Of a DNA stretch of 6,462 nucleotides, positions 1 to 5,960 are shown piece by piece. Position 1 is the first letter of the stretch; each line of letters opens with the position of its first letter. Under the pieces are notes generated by a model, which made no database searches, was not told the DNA's origin, and worked only from the letters and a program-made list of their open reading frames with translations. The stretch comes from an uncultured Amaricoccus sp. (lineage in GTDB: Bacteria; Pseudomonadota; Alphaproteobacteria; Rhodobacterales; Rhodobacteraceae): assembly GCF_937858865.1 (NCBI RefSeq), contig NZ_CALLYO010000101.1, positions 1 to 6,462 on the forward strand. Reading direction: 5' to 3'. The translations under genes and the position numbers were made by a program.

Positions 1-348
1 GCCCCGGTGCAGGCCTATATCGCGGCGATGCCGGGCTGGAAGCGCGAGGTCGGGTGCCGGCTCGACGCGCTGGTGGTGCGCGCGGTGCCGGAGGTGCGCA
101 AGGCGGTGAAGTGGAACAGCCCCTTCTACGGCGTCGAGGGACGGGGCTGGTTCCTGAGCTTCCACTGCTTCGAGAAGTACGTGAAGGTCGCCTTCTTCCG
201 CGGCGCCTCGCTCGATCCGCCGCCGCCCGGGCCGTCGCGGCAGAAGGAGGTGCGCTACCTCGACATCCGCGCGGACGACGGGATCGACGAGGCGCTCTTC
301 CTCTCCTGGGTGAAGCAGGCGAGCGAGCTGCCCGGCGAGCGCATGTGA
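1..348 (+). CDS. DUF1801 (YdhG-like) protein, 5' end missing
   Basis: This is the C-terminal part of a small soluble DUF1801 protein. The reading frame is open from the first base, and the codons before the GTG at position 7 (Ala-Pro) continue the family pattern, so the true start lies upstream of the window and the GTG is probably internal. The visible 115 residues contain the family core: a helix ending in the VPEVRKAVKWNSPFYG stretch (visible residues 29-44), an aromatic strand region (WFLSFHCF) and the KVAFFRGASL strand. A KEVRYLDI segment and a terminal helix follow. DUF1801 has a compact YdhG-type fold. Some relatives (Bacillus YdhG/Fra) are linked to iron handling, but no reaction is established and I infer none here. 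It is followed after 14 bp by a second, diverged DUF1801 gene, so the two are probably co-transcribed. Confidence 0.85.
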   Translation, partial: APVQAYIAAMPGWKREVGCRLDALVVRAVPEVRKAVKWNSPFYGVEGRGWFLSFHCFEKYVKVAFFRGASLDPPPPGPSRQKEVRYLDIRADDGIDEALFLSWVKQASELPGERM

Positions 349-362
349 AGGGGAGGGATCCG

Positions 363-779
363 ATGGAGAAGCCGGAGGACGGCGACGGCGGCGAGGCCGC
401 GCGGCGCATCGACGAGAGGATCGCCGAGCTCGCCGACTGGCGCGGCGAGACGCTGGCGCGGGTCCGCGCCCTCATCCGCGCGGCCGACCCCGAGGTGGTC
501 GAGGAATGGAAGTGGCGCGGCGTGCCGGTCTGGTCGCACGACGGGATCATCTGCACCGGCGAGAGCTACAAGGCCGTCGTGAAGCTCACCTTCGCGCACG
601 GCGCCGCGCTGCCCGACCCCGCCGGCCTCTTCAACGCCAGCCTCGAAGGCAGCACCCGCCGGGCGATCGACATCCGCGAGGGCGAGCGGATCGACGGCGA
701 CGCGCTCGCGGCCCTCGTCCGCGCGGCCGCGGCGTTCAATGCCGCCGCCCGCGCCGCCCGGACGGCGAAGCGCCGTTAA
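363..779 (+). CDS. DUF1801 domain protein
   Basis: A 138-residue soluble protein with no signal peptide or membrane segment. The ATG at 363 is preceded by a purine-rich ribosome binding site (GGGGAGGG, about 350-357). The first 15 residues are acidic and low in complexity. The DUF1801 domain fills residues 16-130, with IDERIAELADWRGETLARVR (16-35), DPEVVEEWKWRGVPVW (42-57), the DGIICTGESYKAVVKLTF strand pair (60-77) and the GSTRRAIDIREGE loop (96-108). It aligns with the preceding gene at PEV/KW and at KV.F..GA, so the two are paralogues in tandem. The C-terminus is an Ala/Arg-rich helix. The close alphaproteobacterial versions are highly conserved small proteins of unknown function. The biochemical role cannot be read from the sequence. 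Confidence 0.9.
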   Translation: MEKPEDGDGGEAARRIDERIAELADWRGETLARVRALIRAADPEVVEEWKWRGVPVWSHDGIICTGESYKAVVKLTFAHGAALPDPAGLFNASLEGSTRRAIDIREGERIDGDALAALVRAAAAFNAAARAARTAKRR

Positions 780-782
780 CCT

Positions 783-826
783 TATATTTCCTCCCCTCCG
801 CCCCCACTTGCGGCTCGGGCAGGAGG
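783..826 (+). promoter_or_regulatory. Nuclease leader: -10-like element and SD-masking stem
   Basis: The 51-bp gap before the nuclease gene starts with an AT patch containing TATATT (783-788), which resembles a -10 box. I see no convincing -35 upstream, so a promoter here is only possible. Downstream, CCTCCGCCC (795-803) can pair with GGGC-A-GGAGG (817-826): nine base pairs with one bulged A (821) and a 13-nt loop. The right arm includes nearly all of the Shine-Dalgarno AGGAGG (821-826). If the stem forms, ribosome access to the nuclease start would be blocked until it melts. The pairing is read directly from the sequence; a regulatory role is inference. Confidence 0.35.
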
Positions 827-830
827 CGGA

Positions 831-1508
831 ATGGCGGGCAGGAGCCGGACGGGATGGATGCTGGCGGCGCTCCTCGCCGCCGGCGCGGCGATGGCCGGCG
901 ACGCGCGGGTCAAGGACGGCGATACGCTGAGGGTCGGCGCCCGCGACGTCCGCCTCTTCGGCATCGACGCGCCCGAGGCGGGGCAGACCTGCGCCCGCGC
1001 CGACGGCAGCGCCTGGGCCTGCGGCCGCGCCGCCGCCGAGCGGCTGGCCGAGCTCGTCGCCGCGGGCCCGGTCCGCTGCCGGCCGGAGGACACCGACCGC
1101 TACGGCCGCCTCGTCTCCACCTGCACCGTCGAGGGCGTCGATCTCGGCGCGCGCCTGGTCTCCGAGGGCCTGGCACGCGCCTATGCCCGCTATAGCGACG
1201 CCTACCTCGCGCTCGAGGCCGAGGCGCGTGCCGCAGGGCGCGGGCTCTGGCAGGGCGAGGCCGAGGCGCCCTGGCGCTACCGCGCCGAGACGACCGGCGG
1301 CTTCGCCCCGGCCGCCGGCACCGGGCCGCCGCCGCCCGGCTGCACGATCAAGGGCAACGTCTCCGCGAAGGGCGAGCGGATCTACCACCTGCCGGGGGGC
1401 CCGGGCTACGCGCGCACCCGGATCGACACCGATCGCGGCGAGGCCTGGTTCTGCGACGAGGAGGCGGCCCGCGCCGCCGGCTTCCGCCCGCCGCGCGGGG
1501 CGCGTTAA
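831..1508 (+). CDS. Secreted thermonuclease-like (SNase family) protein
   Basis: A 225-residue protein predicted to be exported. Residues 1-23 form a signal peptide: positive n-region with R4 and R6, hydrophobic core, and an AMAG end compatible with cleavage. Residues 24-143 are a staphylococcal nuclease (OB-fold) domain that would cut phosphodiester bonds using Ca2+. The active-site set is present: calcium-type Asp at D29/D31 (KDGDT) and D46, catalytic R41 and E49 in [10 protein letters not shown], and R93 in DRYGR. A Pro/Gly-rich linker (about 156-169) leads to a C-terminal module (170-222) with GCTIKGNVS, a YHLPGG turn, and GEAWFC. This small module often follows alphaproteobacterial SNase domains; its C171 and C208 may form a disulfide. 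The ATG at 831 has AGGAGG only 4 nt upstream. An in-frame ATG at 858 would lose the charged n-region, so I prefer 831. The substrate (DNA or RNA) is not evident. Confidence 0.9.
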   Translation: MAGRSRTGWMLAALLAAGAAMAGDARVKDGDTLRVGARDVRLFGIDAPEAGQTCARADGSAWACGRAAAERLAELVAAGPVRCRPEDTDRYGRLVSTCTVEGVDLGARLVSEGLARAYARYSDAYLALEAEARAAGRGLWQGEAEAPWRYRAETTGGFAPAAGTGPPPPGCTIKGNVSAKGERIYHLPGGPGYARTRIDTDRGEAWFCDEEAARAAGFRPPRGAR

Positions 1509-1534
1509 CACCTGTTTCGGTCCGGTTAACGCGC
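1500..1534. terminator. 10-bp inverted repeat between convergent genes
   Basis: GCGCGTTAAC (1500-1509) is exactly complementary to GTTAACGCGC (1525-1534) across a 15-nt loop. Three further pairs (ACC 1510-1512 with GGT 1519-1521) can form inside it. It overlaps the last codons and TAA of the nuclease gene and lies 19 bp beyond the frcR stop, so it could end transcription from both sides. Neither strand has a T-run after the stem, so it is not a classical intrinsic terminator and may act as an mRNA 3'-end stabiliser or do nothing. Confidence 0.4.
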
Positions 1535-1553
1535 GGCAGAACGCCCTTGCAGA

Positions 1554-2828
1554 TCAATAGGATGCCGTTCCGGGCACGTGCGCCCACCCCTCGCCCGGCC
1601 GCCGGTTGCCGACGCCCGAGAGGGTATGCTGGTCGACCAGGTAGCGGTCGAAGAGCGGCAGGCTCGCCCCGCCGAGCGCTCGCGCCACCGGCCCGATGCT
1701 GCCCGCGCGCAGCAGCGGCGCCTCGATGCCCGAGAGATCGAGCCGGCCGAGCTCGGCGCCGACCGCCGCGATCAGCCGCTCGCGCACCTCGGCGGGAAAG
1801 GCGCCGTCGATCACCGCCGCCTCGAAGTCGATGATCGCGCACCCCGCGGCGACCGCATGCGCGATCCCGCGCCCGGCGGTGGCGATCCACTCGTCGAGCG
1901 CCGCGCCGCAGACCGACCAGTCCGCCGCCGGATCGTAGATCGCCTCCGGCAGCCGCCCGTCCGCCCGCAGCCGCCGCTCGAGCAGCACCAGCGAGGCGAC
2001 GTCGATCAGCTGGGTCGAGCCGCCGGCCCCGTCCGGCACCGGCATCGATCCGAGCGCCGCCGCATTGCCGGTCCGCCCGGCATAGAGCCCGCCGCTCAGC
2101 ACCAGCCCGCCGCCGACGAAGGCGCCGACATAGAAGTAGATGAAGTCCTGCAGCCCGGCGCTGGCGCCGAAGGCGAGCTCCGCCCCGCAGGCCGCGGTGG
2201 CGTCGTTCTGGATATAGACCGGCCAAGGCAGCTCCGCCGCCAGCTCGGCGCGGATGTCGACGCTGCGCCAGGCGTCGAGCCCGGCCGCCGGGGCGCCGAT
2301 CTCGGTCGCCCAGTGCCAGAGCCCGAACGGCATGGCGAGCCCGAGCCCGGCGATCCGCCCCGCCCGCTCGCCGAGCAGCTTCTCGCTCCGCGCCACCTCG
2401 GCGCGGATCAGCCGCACCGTCTCGCCCGGCAGCGGAAAGGCATAGCTCGCCCGGCTCTGGTGGCGCACGCCGCCGGCGAAGTCGACCAGCACGAACTCGA
2501 GGCTCCGCCGTCCGACCTTCGCCCCGAGGAAGTAGGCACCCTCGGGATCGAGCGACATCGGCACCGACGGCTGGCCGACCCGCCCGCGCTGCGGCTCGCC
2601 CCGGCGCAGCAGCCGGTCGGACTCGAGATGCCGCATGATCACCGACACCGTCTGCGCCGACAGGCCGGTCATCCGCGCGATCTCGGACTTGGCCAGCGCC
2701 CCGTGCCGGCGCACCAGGCTCAGCACCAGCCGCTCGTTCTGCGCCCGCATCCCGGCCTGATTCGTGCCCCGCTGCAGCGGGGCAGGGGGCGCCACGTCGT
2801 CGCGCAGGTTGTCGGCATCTGGTGGCAT
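1554..2828 (-). CDS. frcR: ROK-family transcriptional repressor of the frc operon
   Basis: A 424-residue regulator. Residues 27-90 form a winged helix-turn-helix: [25 protein letters not shown] (45-69) is the reader helix region and [10 protein letters not shown] (82-91) the wing. Residues 98-400 are a ROK (repressor, ORF, kinase) sugar-sensing domain, including QNDATAACG around D209, the counterpart of the kinase catalytic Asp. The phosphate-binding glycines after residue 100 are degenerate ([11 protein letters not shown]), and the zinc signature is gone: GH is replaced by G254-N255 and no CxCGxxxC follows. It should therefore bind sugar and DNA without phosphorylating anything. The ATG has a good ribosome binding site (complement of 2840-2847) about 11 nt upstream. 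Its position, divergent from frcBCAK with 151 bp between, matches rhizobial frcR. The fructose inducer is inferred from context. Confidence 0.87.
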   Translation of the reverse strand: MPPDADNLRDDVAPPAPLQRGTNQAGMRAQNERLVLSLVRRHGALAKSEIARMTGLSAQTVSVIMRHLESDRLLRRGEPQRGRVGQPSVPMSLDPEGAYFLGAKVGRRSLEFVLVDFAGGVRHQSRASYAFPLPGETVRLIRAEVARSEKLLGERAGRIAGLGLAMPFGLWHWATEIGAPAAGLDAWRSVDIRAELAAELPWPVYIQNDATAACGAELAFGASAGLQDFIYFYVGAFVGGGLVLSGGLYAGRTGNAAALGSMPVPDGAGGSTQLIDVASLVLLERRLRADGRLPEAIYDPAADWSVCGAALDEWIATAGRGIAHAVAAGCAIIDFEAAVIDGAFPAEVRERLIAAVGAELGRLDLSGIEAPLLRAGSIGPVARALGGASLPLFDRYLVDQHTLSGVGNRRPGEGWAHVPGTASY

Positions 2829-2872
2829 GGTCGGCCAGCTCCTCCCTACAGGCAGGACCCTAGCGCAAAAAA

Positions 2873-2889
2873 TAAATCAGAGTGATTTA
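2873..2889. promoter_or_regulatory. 17-bp palindrome, candidate FrcR operator
   Basis: TAAATCA (2873-2879), GAG spacer, TGATTTA (2883-2889): perfect 7-bp arms. It lies in the only clearly AT-rich stretch of the window, between divergent frcR and frcB, 4 bp upstream of the frcB -35 box. ROK repressors bind AT-rich palindromes in such places, so a FrcR site that could control both directions is the natural reading. The palindrome is seen; the protein that binds it is inferred. Confidence 0.6.
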
Positions 2890-2893
2890 ATTA

Positions 2894-2922
2894 TTGACAC
2901 GAAGGCCGCTTTGCGTTTCTCT
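2894..2922 (+). promoter_or_regulatory. Candidate frcBCAK promoter
   Basis: A perfect sigma-70-type -35 box, TTGACA (2894-2899), lies 81 bp before the frcB start. At 16-17 bp downstream the best -10 candidates are TTTCTC or TTCTCT (2916-2922), which are poor matches to TATAAT. Housekeeping promoters in alphaproteobacteria often have a strong -35 and a weak -10. Transcription would start near 2928-2930, just before the leader hairpin. I cannot place the divergent frcR promoter with any confidence. Confidence 0.5.
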
Positions 2923-2930
2923 GAGGGCGA

Positions 2931-2954
2931 GCCGGCCCCATGGGTGGCGCCGGC
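2931..2954 (+). promoter_or_regulatory. Leader hairpin at the 5' end of frcB mRNA
   Basis: GCCGGC (2931-2936) pairs with GCCGGC (2949-2954). After one C-C mismatch, CCA (2938-2940) pairs with TGG (2945-2947), leaving the loop TGGG (2941-2944). If transcription starts where the -35 box predicts, this stem is almost at the 5' end of the transcript. It ends 10 nt before the frcB Shine-Dalgarno (GGGAGGG, 2965-2971), which stays free. Such 5' stems are known to slow mRNA decay in other bacteria; that role here is inference. Confidence 0.4.
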
Positions 2955-2979
2955 CGCAACGACCGGGAGGGAATTCCGC

Positions 2980-4008
2980 ATGACTTCAGGAACGCTCAGG
3001 GGCGCGCTCTGCGCTGCCGCGGCGGTGGCCGCGCTCGGCGCGGGGCCGGCCTTCGCGCAGGACGTCTCCGCCTGTCTCATCACCAAGACCGACACCAACC
3101 CCTTCTTCGTGAAGATGAAGGAAGGCGCCCAGGCCAAGTCGGACGAGCTCGGCATCACCCTCAAGGCCTATGCCGGCCGCATCGACGGCGACAACGAGAG
3201 CCAGGTCGCCGCGATCGAGTCCTGCATCGCCGACGGCGCCAAGGGCATCCTGCTCGTCCCCTCCGACACCAAGGCCATCGTCGAGTCGGTGAGAAAGGCG
3301 CGCGACGCCGGGATCCTGGTCATCGCGCTCGACACGCCCCTCGAGCCGATCGACGAGGCCGACGCGACCTTCGCCACCGACAACTTCAAGGCGGGCGAAC
3401 TGATCGGCGCCTGGGCCAGGGCCACCCTCGGCGACGCGGCGGCCGACGCGCGCATCGGCTACATGAACCTCAACCCCAGCCAGCCGACGGTGGACGTGCT
3501 GCGCAACCAGGGCTTCATGACCGGATTCGGCATCGACACCGTCGACGTGAACATCATCGGCGACGAGACCGATCCCCGCAACGTCTGCCACGACGTGACC
3601 AACGGCAACGAGCAGGGCGGGCGGGCCGCGATGGAGAACTGCCTGCAGAAGGACCCGACGATCAACGTCGTCTACACCATCAACGAGCCCGCCGCCGCTG
3701 GCGCCTACGCGGCGCTGAAGTCGGTCGGCCGCGAGGGCGACGTGACGATCGTCTCGGTCGACGGCGGCTGCCCGGGGGTCAAGGACGTGGCGGCCGGCAT
3801 CATCGGCGCCACCTCGCAGCAGTATCCGCTGCTCATGGCCTCCATGGGCATCGAGGCGATCAAGAAGTTCGTCGACACGGGCGAGAAGCCGGCCAGGACC
3901 GAGGGCCTCGACTTCTTCGACACCGGGGCGGTGCTCGTCACCGACAAGCCGGTCGAGGGCGTCGAGTCGATCGACACCAAGGCCGGGCTGGAGAAGTGCT
4001 GGGGCTGA
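2980..4008 (+). CDS. frcB: Fructose ABC transporter, periplasmic binding protein
   Basis: A 342-residue type-1 (ribose/fructose class) solute-binding protein, normal length for FrcB. Residues 1-26 are a signal peptide (R7, Ala/Leu core, AFA cleavage before Q27), sending it to the periplasm. The mature part is a two-lobed sugar-binding fold: [19 protein letters not shown] near the N-terminus (31-49), [13 protein letters not shown] in lobe 1, then [27 protein letters not shown] (about 205-231), [14 protein letters not shown] and [10 protein letters not shown] in the hinge and lobe 2. It ends in EKCWG, as FrcB proteins do. It would deliver fructose, and in rhizobia possibly ribose or mannose, to FrcC. 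The ATG at 2980 has GGGAGGG 8 nt upstream, and an in-frame upstream extension would run through the operator and promoter. C203 and C221 look unusual for the family. It is the first gene of frcBCAK. Confidence 0.93.
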   Translation: MTSGTLRGALCAAAAVAALGAGPAFAQDVSACLITKTDTNPFFVKMKEGAQAKSDELGITLKAYAGRIDGDNESQVAAIESCIADGAKGILLVPSDTKAIVESVRKARDAGILVIALDTPLEPIDEADATFATDNFKAGELIGAWARATLGDAAADARIGYMNLNPSQPTVDVLRNQGFMTGFGIDTVDVNIIGDETDPRNVCHDVTNGNEQGGRAAMENCLQKDPTINVVYTINEPAAAGAYAALKSVGREGDVTIVSVDGGCPGVKDVAAGIIGATSQQYPLLMASMGIEAIKKFVDTGEKPARTEGLDFFDTGAVLVTDKPVEGVESIDTKAGLEKCWG

Positions 4009-4031
4009 TCCCGGCCTCCCGGAACCAGGCA

Positions 4032-4057
4032 GGGCAGGGCGCTCCGGCGCCCCGCCC
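4032..4057 (+). repeat. Intercistronic hairpin between frcB and frcC
   Basis: GGGC-A-GGGCGC (4032-4042) pairs with GCGCCC-C-GCCC (4047-4057), giving ten G-C pairs, one A-C mismatch and the loop TCCG closed by C-G, a UNCG-type tetraloop of exceptional stability. It lies in the 93-bp gap that starts 23 nt after the frcB stop and ends 44 nt before frcC. No T-run follows, so full termination is unlikely. Hairpins after binding-protein genes (as after malE) protect the upstream mRNA and raise binding protein over permease; that is the likely role. Confidence 0.55.
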
Positions 4058-4101
4058 GAGACGCAAGGCCCTCGAAGCGGTCCCGTCCCCAGGAGGAAAC
4101 C

Positions 4102-5175
4102 ATGGCGGAAGCCAAAGCACAGCCTTCGCAGGAATTCGAAAAGGTGCTGACGGGGAGCGCGACCGAGGTCGCGAGCTTCGAGCACGATAAGACGTTCATC
4201 GAGCGCCTCCAGCACATGCTGCACTCGAACCCGGCGCTGGTGCCGCTGATCGTGCTCGTGCTCTCGATCCTCGCCTTCAGCGCCATCCTCGGCGCGAAGT
4301 TCCTCAACACCTTCACGCTGACGCTGATCCTGCAGCAGGTCGCGATCACCGGCATCGTCGGCGCGGCGCAGACGCTCGTCATCCTGACCGCCGGCATCGA
4401 CCTGTCGGTCGGGGCGATCATGGTCCTCTCCTCCGTGGTGATGGGGCAGTTCACCTTCCGCTACGGCCTGCCCGCGCCCGTGGCTGTGCTCTGCGGCTTC
4501 GCCTGCGGGGCGGTCTGCGGCTACATCAACGGCTGGCTGGTGGCGCGGATGAAGCTGCCGCCCTTCATCGTGACGCTCGGCACCTGGCAGGTCTTCCTCG
4601 CCACCAACTTCCTCTACTCGGCGAACGAGACGATCCGGAGCCAGGACATCGAGCAGCAGGCGCCGATCCTCCAGTTCTTCGGCGCCAGCATCAGGGTCGG
4701 CGGCGCGGTGCTGACCTACGGCGTCATCGCCATGATCCTGCTTGTCCTCGCCCTCTGGTACATCCTCAACCACACCGCCTGGGGCCGCCACGTCTACGCC
4801 ATCGGCGACGACCCGGACGCCGCCGAGCTCTCGGGCGTGCAGGTCAACCGGATGCTGCTGCAGGTCTACGTGATCTCCGGCCTGATCTGCGCGCTCGCCG
4901 GCTGGGTGCTGATCGGCCGCCTCGGCTCGGTCTCGCCCACTTCCGGCCAGTTCGCCAACATCGAGTCGATCACGGCGGTGGTCATCGGCGGCATCTCGCT
5001 CTTCGGCGGCCGCGGCTCGATCCTCGGCATGATCTTCGGCGCGCTCATCGTCGGCGTCTTCTCCCTCGGCCTGCGCCTGATCGGCACCGACCCGCAGTGG
5101 ACCTACCTCCTCATCGGCGTCCTCATCATCGCCGCCGTCGCCATCGACCAGTGGATCAGAAAGGTCGCGGGGTAA
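4102..5175 (+). CDS. frcC: Fructose ABC transporter, permease subunit
   Basis: A 357-residue inner-membrane permease of the BPD_transp_2 (ribose/fructose, CUT2) family, forming the sugar channel, usually as a dimer. Residues 1-43 are a charged cytoplasmic tail; the first membrane helix is about 45-64, with further hydrophobic helices to the C-terminus. The family signature ILTAGIDLSVGAIM lies at 94-107. The loop AIGDDPDAAELSGVQVNR (233-250) is the region expected to contact the ATPase, and IESITAVVIGGISLFGGRGSILG marks the late conserved helices. It closely follows rhizobial FrcC, including LGTWQVFLATNFLYSANETIRSQDIE in the middle. The ATG has a strong AGGAGGAAA site (4091-4099). The next gene begins 5 bp after the stop, so frcC and frcA are surely one transcript. 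Confidence 0.94.
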   Translation: MAEAKAQPSQEFEKVLTGSATEVASFEHDKTFIERLQHMLHSNPALVPLIVLVLSILAFSAILGAKFLNTFTLTLILQQVAITGIVGAAQTLVILTAGIDLSVGAIMVLSSVVMGQFTFRYGLPAPVAVLCGFACGAVCGYINGWLVARMKLPPFIVTLGTWQVFLATNFLYSANETIRSQDIEQQAPILQFFGASIRVGGAVLTYGVIAMILLVLALWYILNHTAWGRHVYAIGDDPDAAELSGVQVNRMLLQVYVISGLICALAGWVLIGRLGSVSPTSGQFANIESITAVVIGGISLFGGRGSILGMIFGALIVGVFSLGLRLIGTDPQWTYLLIGVLIIAAVAIDQWIRKVAG

Positions 5176-5180
5176 TCGTC

Positions 5181-5960
5181 ATGACCGAGCCCATCCTCAC
5201 CGCCCGCAGGATCGTGAAGCGCTACGGCCGCGTCACCGCCCTCGACCACGCCGACTTCGACCTGATGCCGGGCGAGATCCTCGCCGTCATCGGCGACAAC
5301 GGCGCCGGCAAGTCGAGCCTGATCAAGGCGATTTCCGGCGCCGTCACCCCCGACGAGGGCGAGATCACGCTCGAGGGCAGGCCCGTCCACTTCACCTCGC
5401 CGATGGAGGCGCGGGCGGCCGGGATCGAGACGGTCTACCAGAACCTCGCCCTCTCGCCCGCCCTCTCCATCGCCGACAACATGTTCATGGGCCGCGAACT
5501 CCGCCGCCCGGGCTTCCTCGGCGACTGGCTGCGCATGCTCGACCGCCCGGCGATGGAGAAGGTGGCGCGGCAGAAGCTCTCCGAGCTCGGCCTGATGACC
5601 ATCCAGAACATCCACCAGGCGGTCGAGACCCTCTCCGGCGGCCAGCGCCAGGGCGTCGCCGTGGCCCGCGCCGCCGCCTTCGGCTCGAAGGTCGTGATCC
5701 TCGACGAGCCGACCGCGGCCCTCGGCGTCAAGGAGAGCCGCAAGGTCCTCGACCTGATCCAGGAGGTCCGCTCCCGCGGCATGCCGGTGGTGCTCATCAG
5801 CCACAACATGCCGCACGTCTTCGAGGTCTCCGACCGCATTCACATCCACCGCCTCGGCCGGCGGCTCTGCGTCATAGACCCGAAGGACTACACGATGTCC
5901 GACGCCGTCGCCTTCATGACCGGCGCCAAGGAGCCGCCGGCGGAGGCGCTGGCCGCGTGA
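5181..5960 (+). CDS. frcA: Fructose ABC transporter, ATP-binding subunit
   Basis: A 259-residue single-domain ABC ATPase that powers FrcC from the cytoplasm. All motifs are present: Walker A GDNGAGKSS (38-46), Q-loop Q87 (VYQNLALS), signature LSGGQ (151-155), Walker B VVILDEP with E176, and switch H208 (LISHN). The helix after the signature reads QGVAVARAA and the end reads DAVAFMTGAKEPP, both as in rhizobial FrcA. Most CUT2 sugar systems (RbsA, XylG) have two fused ATPase domains of about 500 residues; this one has a single domain, as is normal for Frc, so it should act as a homodimer. The ATG at 5181 is 5 bp after frcC and has no clear Shine-Dalgarno, only GGGG at 5169-5172, which suggests translation coupled to frcC. 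Its stop overlaps the next start (GTGA). Confidence 0.94.
   Translation: MTEPILTARRIVKRYGRVTALDHADFDLMPGEILAVIGDNGAGKSSLIKAISGAVTPDEGEITLEGRPVHFTSPMEARAAGIETVYQNLALSPALSIADNMFMGRELRRPGFLGDWLRMLDRPAMEKVARQKLSELGLMTIQNIHQAVETLSGGQRQGVAVARAAAFGSKVVILDEPTAALGVKESRKVLDLIQEVRSRGMPVVLISHNMPHVFEVSDRIHIHRLGRRLCVIDPKDYTMSDAVAFMTGAKEPPAEALAA

Noticed and set aside
255..1511. 418-codon open frame on the minus strand opposite the DUF1801 and nuclease genes
   Set aside because: It crosses two genes that have clear motifs, and its own product is repetitive and unrecognisable. Scarcity of stop codons at this GC content explains it.
1505..1529. Paired TTAA motifs resembling a CtrA binding site
   Set aside because: CtrA sites have TTAA separated by 7 bp. 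Here the spacing is 17 bp and the copies are explained by the stop codon and the inverted repeat arms.
1578..2885. 435-codon open frame on the plus strand opposite frcR
   Set aside because: The Arg/Pro/Ala-rich product matches no family, while the opposite strand encodes a full ROK repressor with HTH and wing.
2764..2979. In-frame upstream extension of frcB
   Set aside because: It would add 72 codons running through the frcR start, the palindrome and the -35 box, and would bury the signal peptide. The ATG at 2980 has a good ribosome binding site.
4032..4057. Intrinsic terminator after frcB
   Set aside because: The stem is strong but no T-run follows, and frcC with a strong ribosome binding site comes 44 nt later, so a stabilising or attenuating hairpin fits better.
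2986..4791. 601-codon open frame on the minus strand opposite frcB and frcC
   Set aside because: It is antisense to two well-recognised genes. Its product is a low-complexity Gly/Ala/Asp/Arg/Val mixture typical of shadow frames in GC-rich DNA, with no domain or ribosome binding site.
5178..5185. GTCATGAC palindrome at the frcA start
   Set aside because: An 8-bp palindrome around an ATG is short, easily due to chance, and does not form a useful hairpin.
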